This document shows, in pieces, positions 26,025 to 35,500 of a stretch of 64,000 bases of DNA. This DNA comes from an uncultured Porphyromonadaceae bacterium (lineage in GTDB: Bacteria > Bacteroidota > Bacteroidia > Bacteroidales > UBA11471), in the NCBI GenBank assembly GCA_900542765.1, contig UQOX01000009.1:1-64000 (forward strand), written 5' to 3'. Positions within the stretch are counted from its first letter, which is position 1, and every line of letters begins with the position of its first letter. Below the pieces are notes generated by a model that saw only the letters and a program-made list of their open reading frames with translations, had not been told where the DNA came from and did no database searches. Both the position numbers and the translations under genes were made by a program.

Positions 26025-27137
26025 TCAACTCTGTGACTCTCGGTCGAGGTAGAGGTAGTCGTAGTGGACAAACGGCTTGGCGCCTTGCTTGCCGATGAGG
26101 GTGCGGGCTTTCTCGCTGTCGCAGCTGATGCGGCCTACGCCGATGGGGCTCCCGTCGGGCGCGCATATCCGCACGATGTCGTCTTTCTCAAAGTCCCCCT
26201 GTATGGCCGTGACACCGATGGGCAACAGGCTCACGGCGCGGTGTGAGAGCAACCGGTCGGCGGCTCCGGCGTTGATGTGCAGCGCCCCTTTGGCAAACCC
26301 TTCGGAGTGGGCAATCCATTTCTTGACGCTCGACGTCGTTTTGGTTGCCGGCAGGAAACGGGTGCAGAGCACGGGCCCTTCGTCGCACAGGAGGTCGGTG
26401 AGAATGTTGTCGCGCTTGCCGTTGGCGATGATTACCTCGATGCCTTCCTGGGCCACTTTGCGGGCGATGTTGCATTTGGTGAGCATGCCGCCACGGCCGA
26501 ACGACGATTTCCCCACTTGTATGTATTTGGACAACTCCGAGCGGTTGTCGGCCGCAATCTCGGTGATGACCCGGCTGTCGGGGTCGTCGGGTTTTCCGTC
26601 GTAGATGCCGTCGATGTTGCTGAGAATGATAAGGGCCTCGGCACCCATCATGGTGGCAATCATGCCCGAGAGTTCGTCGTTGTCGGTGAACATGAGCTCG
26701 GTAACCGACACGGTGTCGTTTTCGTTGACGATGGGTATGACGTTGTTGTCGAGCATGACCTCCATGCAGTGTTTCTGGTTGAGGTAATGGCGGCGGGTGG
26801 CGAAGTTCTCTTTCATGGTGAGCACTTGGCCGCAGGCAATGCCGTGCTCGCGGAACAACTCATAATACCGGTTGATGAGTTTGGCTTGCCCTACGGCCGA
26901 GAAGAGCTGGCGTGCCGACACGGCATCGAGTTTCTTGTTGTGCTCGATGTTCAGTTCACTGCGACCCGAAGCCACGGCTCCCGAGGAGACCAGAATGACT
27001 TCGATGCCGCGGCGGCGCAGGTCGGCGACCTGGTCGACCAGCGCCGAGATGCGGGTCACGTCGAGCGTGCCGTCGCGACGGGTGAGCACGTTGCTGCCTA
27101 TTTTTACGGTGATGCGCTTGAAACGGGGCATGGGCAA
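26025..27137 (-). CDS. proB: Glutamate 5-kinase
   Basis: Phosphorylates glutamate to glutamyl-5-phosphate, the first step of proline synthesis. The 370-residue chain has the amino-acid-kinase domain (KIGSNVL, ILVSSGAVASG, IPIVNENDTVSV, FTDNDELSGMIA, GKSSFGRGGMLTKC) and a C-terminal PUA domain (about 280-365). A Met two codons later (27131) is an alternative start. It is the last of three closely spaced genes (6 bp behind the acyl-CoA synthetase). The partner proA is not in this window, so the pathway is split. Confidence 0.95.
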   Translation of the reverse strand: MPMPRFKRITVKIGSNVLTRRDGTLDVTRISALVDQVADLRRRGIEVILVSSGAVASGRSELNIEHNKKLDAVSARQLFSAVGQAKLINRYYELFREHGIACGQVLTMKENFATRRHYLNQKHCMEVMLDNNVIPIVNENDTVSVTELMFTDNDELSGMIATMMGAEALIILSNIDGIYDGKPDDPDSRVITEIAADNRSELSKYIQVGKSSFGRGGMLTKCNIARKVAQEGIEVIIANGKRDNILTDLLCDEGPVLCTRFLPATKTTSSVKKWIAHSEGFAKGALHINAGAADRLLSHRAVSLLPIGVTAIQGDFEKDDIVRICAPDGSPIGVGRISCDSEKARTLIGKQGAKPFVHYDYLYLDRESQS

Positions 27138-27143
27138 GGACGG

Positions 27144-28799
27144 TTAGTGGTTCGATTTTTCGCGTATCTCGACCCGGCGTATTTTCCCGCTGATGGTCTT
27201 GGGCAGTTCGTCGACAAATTCCACGATACGGGGATATTTATAGGGAGCCGTCACATGTTTCACATGGTCTTGTATCTCCTTGATGAGTTCCTCGCCGGCA
27301 CGGGCCTTGTACTCTTTCGAGAGGACGATGGTGGCTTTTACCACCTGGCCGCGTATTTCGTCGGGTACGCCGGTGATGGCACATTCCACGACGGCGGGGT
27401 GGGTCATGAGGGCGCTCTCGACCTCGAACGGGCCGATGCGGTAACCCGACGACTTGATGACGTCGTCGGCACGTCCCACAAACCAGTAGTATCCGTCTTC
27501 GTCGCGCCAAGCCACATCGCCCGTGTAGTAGATGTTGTCGTGGTAGGCTTCGCGGGTCTTTGCCTCGTCGCGGTAGTACTCCTTGAAGAGCCCGATGGGT
27601 TTGCCCTTGTCGGTGCGGATAACGATTTGCCCCTGTTCGCCGTCTTCGGCCCAGCGGCCGTCGGAGGTGAGCAGGTCGACGTCGTATTGCGGGTTGGGTA
27701 TGCCCATTGAGCCCGGTTTGGGTTCGACCCAGGGATAGGTGGCGATGGTGAGTGTGGTCTCGGTCTGCCCGAAACCTTCCATGAGCTTGATGCCCGTGAT
27801 GCGGTAAAACTCCTCGTAGACTTTGGGGTTGAGGGCTTCTCCCGCTATGGTGCAATAACGCAGCGAGGAGATGTCATACTTGGAGATGTCTTCGCGTATG
27901 AGGAACCGGAACACGGTGGGCGGCGCGCAGAACGAGGTGATGTGGTATTTCTCTATCATGGCAAGCACATGTGCCGGCACAAATTTCTCGAAGTCATAGA
28001 CAAAGACGTTGGCACCGGCAATCCATTGCCCGTAGAGCTTGCCCCAAACGGCTTTTCCCCAGCCGGTGTCGGCGAGGGTGAGGTGCAGGCTCTCTTCGTT
28101 GAGGTTGTGCCAGTATGAGCCGGTGACGATGTGTCCCAGCGGGTAGGTGAAGTCGTGGGCTACCATTTTGGGGTTTCCGGTCGTGCCCGAGGTGAAATAG
28201 AGCAGCGAGGTGTCGTCGTTGGTGTTGGCCAGGGCGGGACGCTCGAAGGGGGCGGCGGCTTCGATGCCGGCATGGAAATCGAGCCAGCCTTCGGGTATGG
28301 TGGGGCCTATCGACACGCGGTATTGCAGCGAGGGGGAGTCGGCGACCGAGCGGTTGATGTGCCCGATGACGGGTTCTTCGCCTACGGCGACAATCATCTT
28401 TATGTCGGCCGCGTTGCAGCGGTAGATGATGTCTTTCTCGGTGAGCAGGTGGGTGGCGGGTATGCACACGGCTCCGATTTTGTGCAGTGCGATAATCGAG
28501 AACCAGAACTCATAGCGGCGTTTGAGTATGAGCATCACCATGTCGCCGCGTTTGATGCCGAGCGACAGGAAAAACGAGGCGGTCTTGTCGCTTTCGCGCT
28601 TGATGTCGGCAAAGGTGAAGTCGATGTGGTGGTCTTCCTCGTTGGTCCAGCAAAGGGCTTTTTTGTCGGGCGCGATGCGGGCCCATTCGTCTACGACGTC
28701 GTATCCGAAGTTGAAATTCTCGGGTACGTTTATGTGGAAGTTTTTGATGAAATCTTCTTGCGAGGAAAATTTCGTCTGTTTCAGAAATTTCTCTAACAT
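27144..28799 (-). CDS. AMP-binding acyl-CoA synthetase
   Basis: A 551-residue adenylate-forming enzyme that activates a carboxylic acid as acyl-AMP and transfers it to CoA. The motifs are [15 protein letters not shown] (P-loop), [41 protein letters not shown] and the catalytic lysine in KTISGKIRR. The overall pattern is that of the acetyl-CoA synthetase/medium-chain ACSM branch; chain-length preference is unknown. It follows an XRE-cupin regulator by 14 bp, a pairing widespread in Bacteroidota, which suggests the regulator senses the acid or its product. Confidence 0.92.
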   Translation of the reverse strand: MLEKFLKQTKFSSQEDFIKNFHINVPENFNFGYDVVDEWARIAPDKKALCWTNEEDHHIDFTFADIKRESDKTASFFLSLGIKRGDMVMLILKRRYEFWFSIIALHKIGAVCIPATHLLTEKDIIYRCNAADIKMIVAVGEEPVIGHINRSVADSPSLQYRVSIGPTIPEGWLDFHAGIEAAAPFERPALANTNDDTSLLYFTSGTTGNPKMVAHDFTYPLGHIVTGSYWHNLNEESLHLTLADTGWGKAVWGKLYGQWIAGANVFVYDFEKFVPAHVLAMIEKYHITSFCAPPTVFRFLIREDISKYDISSLRYCTIAGEALNPKVYEEFYRITGIKLMEGFGQTETTLTIATYPWVEPKPGSMGIPNPQYDVDLLTSDGRWAEDGEQGQIVIRTDKGKPIGLFKEYYRDEAKTREAYHDNIYYTGDVAWRDEDGYYWFVGRADDVIKSSGYRIGPFEVESALMTHPAVVECAITGVPDEIRGQVVKATIVLSKEYKARAGEELIKEIQDHVKHVTAPYKYPRIVEFVDELPKTISGKIRRVEIREKSNH

Positions 28800-28813
28800 G
28801 GGGTTGATGATGA

Positions 28814-29368
28814 TTAAAAGATGATGGCAAGGAATTGTACCCGTTTCCCGTCGAGCGCTTTCATGCCGTGGGGGCGGTTGGCGTCGAAGTAGATGCTGTC
28901 TCCTTCGTTGAGCGTGAGTTGCTTGTTGCCGATTTGCAGGGTCATGCGGCCTTCGAGAATGTAGTTGAATTCCTGTCCCGGGTGCGTGTTGAGGTAGATG
29001 GGGGTCGCATCGTCTTTGGGTTCTACGGTGACGACGAAGGGGTCGGCCTTGCGGTTCATGAATCCGGCGGCGAGCGACTGGTATTTGTAGGCTTTGGTCC
29101 GCTGCACGCTGGCGCCCATGCCCTTGCGGGTGAGGAAGTAGCTGTTCATGCGGGGTTCTTCGCCGAACATCAGTGCCGTGAGGTCTATCTCGTAGTGGGT
29201 CCCGATTTGGTGCAAGATGCTCACGGGAATGTCGATGTTGCCCGATTCCATTAGTTCATATTCCCGGGGTTCGATACCGCACACGGCAGCCACGTCGGCC
29301 GTCGTGAGGTCGAGTACTTCGCGCAGCCCTTTCAGTCGGGAAGCGATTTGTTTGATTTGTTCGTTCAT
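28814..29368 (-). CDS. XRE-family regulator with C-terminal cupin domain
   Basis: A 184-residue transcription factor. Residues about 8-65 form a helix-turn-helix ([29 protein letters not shown]). Residues about 105-182 form a small cupin barrel ([40 protein letters not shown]) that probably binds an effector. Many Bacteroidota place this protein before an AMP-dependent acyl-CoA synthetase, as here. It has a strong promoter 173 nt upstream (29542-29572), leaving a long leader that could carry its own operator. Confidence 0.9.
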   Translation of the reverse strand: MNEQIKQIASRLKGLREVLDLTTADVAAVCGIEPREYELMESGNIDIPVSILHQIGTHYEIDLTALMFGEEPRMNSYFLTRKGMGASVQRTKAYKYQSLAAGFMNRKADPFVVTVEPKDDATPIYLNTHPGQEFNYILEGRMTLQIGNKQLTLNEGDSIYFDANRPHGMKALDGKRVQFLAIIF

Positions 29369-29541
29369 AAAATCTCTATTTTATACACCCGGGGAGCTGT
29401 TGCGGCCACTCTCCGGAGAGGGTTGTTGTTTGTTGCGGGCGGGCCCGGCAGGGGGTGCCGACTTGTTGTGGGCCGCGTGCCGTCCCGGTTACCATGGAGG
29501 CAACGGCTTGTTGCGTACGGTCGCATTGCACCTGTTGTTGA

Positions 29542-29572
29542 CAAAGATACGACAAAGCGAAAAAAAAACAAT
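29542..29572 (-). promoter_or_regulatory. Promoter of the XRE-cupin/acyl-CoA synthetase/proB operon
   Basis: On the minus strand ATTG (29569-29572), 19 nt, TATCTTTG (29542-29549). Confidence 0.6.
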
Positions 29573-29617
29573 CATTCCGCCACGAAAAACCGATTTTTTC
29601 TTCTCTTTTGCCGAGCG

Positions 29618-29649
29618 TTTGTTTCTCTGCCGAATATCTTCTAACTTTG
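29618..29649 (+). promoter_or_regulatory. Promoter of the FHA-domain gene
   Basis: TTTG (29618-29621), 20 nt, TAACTTTG (29642-29649), a full match to the Bacteroidota consensus. It is 19 nt before the start codon. Confidence 0.75.
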
Positions 29650-29668
29650 TAGAAAAGTTTATGTCCCT

Positions 29669-30172
29669 ATGAAACGAGTCTTATGTCCCCGCTGCGACGG
29701 CCATGTGACTTTCGACGAGCAACGTTGCCGCGCCGGAGAGTCGCTCTTCCTGGTCTGTCCGCATTGTGGAAAAAGTTTTTCGCTCTCCTATGAAGAGATT
29801 GTCCGTCAGCCCGATACCGCCGATTGCGGCAAGATTGTCGTGCTCGAAAACAACTGTTGCGAGCGGCAGGAATTCCCGCTGGTCCTTGGCGACAACGTGA
29901 TAGGCCGCCGCAACAAGGGCACCGACGTGGATATTGCCATCGAGAGCAGCGATGCCGACCTCGAACGCCGCCATTGCATCATCAATGTCCGTTGCAACAA
30001 AAGTGGCGAGTTGGTATATACCCTTCGCGACTGTTCCGCACGTTCGGGCACCTATTTGCGGCAAGACCGTTTGGGCAAACGCGACCAGGTGCGCCTCGAC
30101 TCGGCCGATGTCGTTTCGATAGGAGGTACCACTTTTATCCTTCATGTTCCCGGCGGTGACGAGGAAGAGTAA
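29669..30172 (+). CDS. Zinc-ribbon plus FHA-domain protein
   Basis: A 167-residue cytoplasmic protein. The N-terminus is a Cys4 zinc ribbon (Cys6, Cys9, Cys30, Cys33). Residues about 55-160 form a forkhead-associated domain with the phosphopeptide-binding landmarks GRR (79-81), ERRHC (99-103) and SARSGTYL (123-130). FHA domains bind phosphothreonine, so it probably docks to a kinase substrate or to a secretion complex. No Ser/Thr kinase or phosphatase is next to it. The acidic C-terminus (GGDEEE) ends the chain. Confidence 0.85.
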   Translation: MKRVLCPRCDGHVTFDEQRCRAGESLFLVCPHCGKSFSLSYEEIVRQPDTADCGKIVVLENNCCERQEFPLVLGDNVIGRRNKGTDVDIAIESSDADLERRHCIINVRCNKSGELVYTLRDCSARSGTYLRQDRLGKRDQVRLDSADVVSIGGTTFILHVPGGDEEE

Positions 30173-30243
30173 TCCCCGGCCGGAGACTCCCCTGCCCCCT
30201 CCCGTGACAGATAACAAAAACCGAACTTATAAATGCGTAGTAT

Positions 30244-31440
30244 ATGAAAAATATCGTCCTCTTCGATACCCGCGATGTGCATTGCGCCTGCTTGCCCATC
30301 ACCTTCACCCGCGCGGTGAGCGACGTGAGGGTGGGTATTCTCACCATCAAGGAAAAATGGCAACATTACATTCCGGGAGACTACACGGCTCTCACGGCCG
30401 AATACCTGGCCGTGAAATATCCGGCGCTCCCCGATGAGGCGCTCTTCATTGCCGGGAACCTCTGTCCCGATGCCGAACTGCTGGCCGCCGTGACGGCTCT
30501 GACGCCCGGTATGGCCCTGCTCGATGCCGATGCCCGCCTGTTGGCCTTCTGCGGGACATGCAGCGACATGCAATCGGCCCGTTACGCCCGCACGCTCACC
30601 TATACCGGTGTGCCCGTGCGCATTGCCGCGGCCTATGACATTTTCAGGGAGAACGGCCGGGAACTCGAAAAAGACTTCCGCCTTCTCACCGCCGGCCGCA
30701 CTTCGCAACCGCTGCCCGAGTCGTGCCGGCTCGTGGGCGAACCGACTTTCCCCGACGGCACCCCACGACTCTTTATCGAAGAGGGAGCCAAGCTCGAATG
30801 CGTCATTATCAACGTCAACAACGGCCCGGTGTATATAGGCCGCGACGCCGAGGTGATGGAAGGCGTGTGCATACGCGCCCCGTTTGCCGCCTGCACCCAT
30901 GCCACGGTGAACATGAATGCCAAAATCTACGGTGCCACCACCCTTGGTCCCTATTGCAAGGTGGGAGGAGAGTTGAGCAATGTCGTCATGCAAGCCTATT
31001 CCAACAAAGGCCACGACGGCTACCTGGGCAACGCCGTCATCGGCGAGTGGTGCAACCTCGGTGCCGACACCAACTGCTCCAACCTCAAAAACAACTATGC
31101 CGAAATCAAGCTTTGGGATTATGTCTCGCACCGCTTCAAACCCACCGGCATGCAGTTTTGCGGACTGCTCATGGGCGACCACTCCCGTTCGGGCATCAAT
31201 ACGATGTTCAACACCGCCACCGTTGTGGGGGTAGGCGCCAACGTCTACGGGCCGGGATTCCCCCGCACCGTCATCGACTCCTTTGTGCAGGGCGGAGCCG
31301 AAGGGTTCACCTCCGTTCCCGTGGCGAAGGTCATGGAGATGGCCCAGCGCATGATGGCCCGTCGCGGCAAGTCGCTCACCGACGCCGAGCGTCAGGTACT
31401 GCAATCGCTCGCCGACAATCCCTATCCCGCACAAAAATAA
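30244..31440 (+). CDS. GlmU-like sugar nucleotidyltransferase/acyltransferase-fold protein
   Basis: A 398-residue protein of the NTP_transf_4 type found across Bacteroidota. The N-terminal part (about 1-160) resembles a nucleotidyltransferase fold but lacks the GxGTRM loop, starting instead LFDTRDVHCACLPITFTRAVSDVRVGILTI. The C-terminal part is a left-handed beta-helix with hexapeptide repeats (YIGRDAEVMEGVCIRAPFAA, NAVIGEWCNLGADTNCSNLKNNY). It probably handles a sugar-1-phosphate or UDP-sugar; the catalytic role is unproven. It may be co-transcribed with the FHA gene 71 bp upstream. A terminator follows. Confidence 0.82.
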   Translation: MKNIVLFDTRDVHCACLPITFTRAVSDVRVGILTIKEKWQHYIPGDYTALTAEYLAVKYPALPDEALFIAGNLCPDAELLAAVTALTPGMALLDADARLLAFCGTCSDMQSARYARTLTYTGVPVRIAAAYDIFRENGRELEKDFRLLTAGRTSQPLPESCRLVGEPTFPDGTPRLFIEEGAKLECVIINVNNGPVYIGRDAEVMEGVCIRAPFAACTHATVNMNAKIYGATTLGPYCKVGGELSNVVMQAYSNKGHDGYLGNAVIGEWCNLGADTNCSNLKNNYAEIKLWDYVSHRFKPTGMQFCGLLMGDHSRSGINTMFNTATVVGVGANVYGPGFPRTVIDSFVQGGAEGFTSVPVAKVMEMAQRMMARRGKSLTDAERQVLQSLADNPYPAQK

Positions 31441-31445
31441 GGTTT

Positions 31446-31486
31446 AGAGGGGGCTCCGCGATAGGAGCGTACCCCTCTTTCCTTTT
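31446..31486 (+). terminator. Intrinsic terminator after the GlmU-like gene
   Basis: AGAGGGG (31446-31452) pairs with CCCCTCT (31472-31478), and inside it GCTCC (31453-31457) with GGAGC (31464-31468). A pyrimidine tail, TTCCTTTTTT, follows. Confidence 0.75.
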
Positions 31487-31518
31487 TTACCGTTTTAATT
31501 TGAGTTGAGACCAAGGCC

Positions 31519-31716
31519 ATGAAATATACAGTCACCATCGAAGAGACCGTGGTAAAAGATTTTGAGGTTGAAGCCGAGTCGATGGAGCGTGCCATAGATG
31601 CAGCTATCATAAATTACAAGTCGGGAGAATTTGTTCTTGACCCCGGCGAGGTTATTCACAAGCAGATAAGAGCTTTTTATCATTCTCAAAAAGACTCCGT
31701 TTGGAGGGAGTTTTGA
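31519..31716 (+). CDS. DpnD/PcfM-like small protein
   Basis: A 65-residue protein with the pattern of the DpnD/PcfM family (MKYTVTIEETVVKDFEVEAE, then YKSGEFVLDPGEV). DpnD is encoded next to the methyl-specific endonuclease DpnI in Streptococcus pneumoniae and PcfM is plasmid-borne; neither has a settled function. Here it lies 13 bp before an interrupted winged-helix/nuclease-like gene. The local DNA is more A/T-rich than its neighbours, which together suggests a transferred two-gene cassette. The 3' end is unusually long and basic for the family. Confidence 0.75.
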   Translation: MKYTVTIEETVVKDFEVEAESMERAIDAAIINYKSGEFVLDPGEVIHKQIRAFYHSQKDSVWREF

Positions 31717-31729
31717 TATTTTTGCGATT

Positions 31730-32023
31730 ATGAAACAATACGAAGCCGTAATACAGACCATCGAAAAATTGGGGGGAGTAGCCACCCTCGGGCAGTTGAA
31801 TCAAGAAGTTTTTAAAATAGAAGCGTGCAAGTGGGAAACAAAAACTCCTTTTGCCAGTATTCGGCGCATCGTACAAACGACAAAAGGAATATACAAAATA
31901 AAGCCAGGATTGTATGGATTGGAAAAAATGAGACACGTCAACGAAGAGAACGGCTTCATGGTTGAAACCGATAAAAACAGAGACTCGAAAGCGTATCTGT
32001 TGTTTACCCACACCTATTACTAA
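31730..32023 (+). CDS. N-terminal fragment of an interrupted winged-helix/nuclease-like gene
   Basis: A 97-residue ORF. Residues about 5-65 look like a winged helix (AVIQTIEKLGGVATLGQLNQ, IRRIVQTTKGIYKIKPGLYGL). The frame ends at TAA (32021-32023) in the context HTYY-stop-GLLLEVGNLRG. The sequence after the stop, in the same frame with no shift, continues as a coherent protein to 32470. A CAA or CAG glutamine codon changed to a stop is the simplest explanation. The fragment alone could still fold as a DNA-binding domain. Confidence 0.6.
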   Translation: MKQYEAVIQTIEKLGGVATLGQLNQEVFKIEACKWETKTPFASIRRIVQTTKGIYKIKPGLYGLEKMRHVNEENGFMVETDKNRDSKAYLLFTHTYY

Positions 32024-32470
32024 GGGCTGTTGTTGGAGGTAGGCAATCTCCGCGGACTTGGCACCTACTCTCCTCATCAGGACAAGAACCATCGTTTCTC
32101 CGATGGCCGGCGGTTGAGTGAGATTTCCAGTCTTGGCGAGTTGCCCTCTTTTTCATACCCACACATGGTAAAGCGATGCTCTACCGTTGACGTCGTGTGG
32201 ATAAACGGCCGGGACATGCCCGATTCGCTTTTTGAAGTGGAACATTCGACCGACATACAAAACTCGCTGTTGAAATACAGCGACCTGCAAGATTTTAATG
32301 CGAGAATGGTTATCGTGGCCGACAGGCGGCGGAAAGAGGAGTATTTGCAAAAAATAAGGTACTCTGCTTTTGGCTCCATTTCGCAAAGAGTGCATTTCCT
32401 CGATTATGAATCGCTCAATGCCCAATATATGCAAGAACTTGCAAAAAAAGATTTTTCATTCAATCTTTGA
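32024..32470 (+). pseudogene. C-terminal nuclease-like part of the interrupted gene
   Basis: The reading frame continues directly from 31730-32023 after one in-frame stop. Counted through the stop, the intact protein would be about 246 residues. The segment TVDVVWINGRDMPDSLFEVEHSTDIQNSLLK carries Asp154, Glu169 and Glu171, spaced like a PD-(D/E)xK nuclease core with Glu in the Lys position, as in BamHI. It is followed by DLQDFNARMVIVADRRRKEEY. A TTG at 32030 could restart translation and give a separate 146-residue protein. Whether this is a decayed gene, a sequencing error or a real two-part enzyme cannot be told from sequence. Confidence 0.55.
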
Positions 32471-32533
32471 CCGATACGCCTCATACGAAAGAGGGGAGTG
32501 GCATGTTGCTGTCGGGCCGGGTGACAAGTCCCG

Positions 32534-35500
32534 TCATCGGGCGAGGTCGAGTTTGATGGTGATGCCGATGTCGCTGTTGAGGGTGGGGTAGCTGCTCGAC
32601 GAGATGAGCGGCGTGGTGATTTGCAGGTCGTAGTAGGCTTGCAAGGTGATGTAGCGGCTCAGTTTGTACTCGGCCGAGTATTTCATGTTGATGGCTTTGT
32701 TTCCGGCTGTGGCCTGGGTATATTCCTGCTCGATGCGGCGTATGAGGGAGTGGGTCTTGGCAAAGGAGAAGTCGCCCCGCAGGTTGATGTCGTTGCTGTA
32801 TGTGCCTTGTTTGCCCCCCTTGCCCGAGAAGAAGCCGCGCAAGCCGGTGATTTTGTAGCCGATGCCTACGGTCACGTCCTGGGTGACGGCTTCGACGATT
32901 TGTACCGAGGAGATGCTCAGGTTGAGGTTGCGGCTGTTTTTGTAGGCCAGGCTTCCCGAGAGGTTGTTTTTGAGGGTGAAGTCGATGCCCAGCAGGGGAG
33001 AGAAGCTCTCGATGATGGTGACCGAAGAGATGTCGTAGGGCGATGAGGGCACGGGATAGCCCGTCTGTGAGTCTTTGACAAATCCCATGTCGCTGTTGCT
33101 GCCGATGCCCACCCAGTTGAGGTAGGAGGAGAAACTGTTGACGTTGTAGGTGCATTTGTAGGCGTGGGAGATGATGAAACTCTTGAAGGTTTTCTGCATC
33201 TTTTTCAGTTTCGACAATCCGTCGTAGGTCAGTTTCCAGTTGGGGATAAGTTGCGTCCACGAGGGGAAGGCGGTGAGGTCGATTGCCCGGGCGTCGCCTC
33301 CGGTGTAGGCGGCGATGAATGAGGGTATCAGCACGTCGGCCGAGCTGATGTTGACGCCGCCATACAGGGTGTTGTAGGGTTGTCCCGCCAGGTTGGCTTC
33401 GCCGATGAAGTCGGCGGCGGGGTAGAAGGTGTTGCGGTAGTTGCTTTCGAGGCGGTTGGCGACAATCTGACGGTTTTGCAGGAACTGGTCGAAGGCGTCG
33501 GACTGGTATCCGTTCTCGGCCGAGAGTTTCTTGAAGGCCGTGGACAGGGCCATGTGCGTCATGGTGAAGCTGCCGCCCTGTATGGTGGGCTTGTTGTCGT
33601 ACATGAAGTAGATTTGGTTGTTGTGGCTCTGGCTGCGTGCGATGTTGAGGGTGATTTTGAGTCCGTTCAGCGGTTCGAGCACGATGTCGGCCTGCAAGTC
33701 GTTGGTGCGGTTGTGTATGGCCGGGCTTATGAGCGACGAGTCCTGGGTCATGAGCCAGTTGTTCTCGACGGCATGGTCGATGTAGTCGCTGCCCACGGTG
33801 GCGAAGGCAAATCCCAACCCCGGCGCCATGGCGCCGTAACCGGTCGATTGGCCGAGCATGTCGCCGACCGAGGGCGCGAACGACGGCAGTGTCATCGAAC
33901 GGGTGTTGCTGTATTGTATGTTGGCGCTGCGCAGCATCATGGCGAAACGGGTGGCATACATGCCCACCTGGTACCACTTGTTTTCCTCGCGTCGTTTGCC
34001 GGGGAGCACCGTGATGATGATGCGCTCGTCGGATCGTGTCTCGACGCGTATGGTGTTGGCGTCGACGACTTTGTATTTGATGGGGTAGACTTTGCCTTTG
34101 AGGGTGGCCGATACGATGGGCTTTTTACTGTCGAGGTTGTGCTTTACCAGGGTCGAGGTGTCGGCGCGCAGGGTGATGGTGCGCTGGTAGCGGTTGCGCT
34201 TTTGCGGGGTGCGGCTGTTGCTGCCGCGGTTGTTGAATTTCTGGTTGACCGACTTCAAGAATTTCGATTTGTTGTAGAGAGTCTCGAAGTTGAACCGTCC
34301 GTTGACCGAGAGGCGCCCCTGGTTGCTGATGCTGTTGCCCACCGAGGTGGTGTCGTCAATGGAGGCTCCGCGATTCCAGTTGTAGGTGGCGTTGTAGGTC
34401 GAGGAGAGGCTTATCCAGTTGAGCGAGGGTATGTTGTTGAGCGGCACGTTGAAGGTGGCGTTGAAGCTCTGCTGGTATTCCCATGGGGTTCCGAAGTCGC
34501 GCAGGCTGTTCTTTACCGAGTCTTTCCACAGGGTGTATTCTTCGGCAAACAACTGTTTGTTGACGGCTCCCGACGGCTCTTCGATGCGGGCGTTGGTGGC
34601 TGTCGAGAGGTTCATCGAGAGGCTTTGCAGGAGGTTCCACTGTATGGCGAACTGGCGGTCCCACAGGAAACTTTTGCTCACCGACACCGGCAAGGTCACG
34701 TCGCTCTCGTCGATGCTGCGCAGCTGTTGTTCGTAGTAGTAGCGCGATATGCTGGTGCCGAACGAGAGGTTGTTGGGCAGGTAGTTGATGCCCATTTTTT
34801 TGAGGACGTCGAGGCTTTTCGATTTCGATTTTATTTTCTCGAAGGGTTTCCACGGTTTGATGAGCGGCGAGTAGCTGTATATGAGGTTCCCGTTGTAGGT
34901 GTTGGTATTCTCATAGGCTGTCGTCGGGTCGTTCTCGTGCTGCTTGTTTTGCGAGTAGCTGAATGTGAAGTTGCCCGGGTCGTAGGGCATGGGATTTTTG
35001 CTCTTGATGTCGACCTTGAAGCCCGAGAGGCTGAGGCTTTTCACGGTCGACTGGGTGATGGAGAGCTGCTTTATCGAGTCGCGGGCGGCGTCGTTGGCGG
35101 CGGCTTCGAGGGCGTCGGAGAGCAAGATGTCCTGGTCGAGCGGGTTGTATTTGGGCAGGGATTTCTCCATCGTGTAGGAGTAGAAGAAGGGGGCTTTGAT
35201 TTTGGCTTTCTCGGGGAAGAAGCGGCCCAGGTCGACCATGGCGGCGAAGTTGTACTGGTAGAGGTCGTCGAGACGGCGTTCGCTCAGGCTCTGGTCGATG
35301 CCGCCGAAGCCCGTGGTCTCGACCAGCCCGCTCATGTTGAGGGTGGCGATGTCCGACACGGCCAGGTTGAGGTTGCCCTTGGCCGCCCAGCCGCCCTCTT
35401 CGTTGAAGCCTTTGAGCCGCAGTTCGTTTATCCACACGGTGGCGCTTTTCTTGCGTCCCGAGTTGTTGCGCACGCCCACGAGTATGGTTTTCACGTTGGA

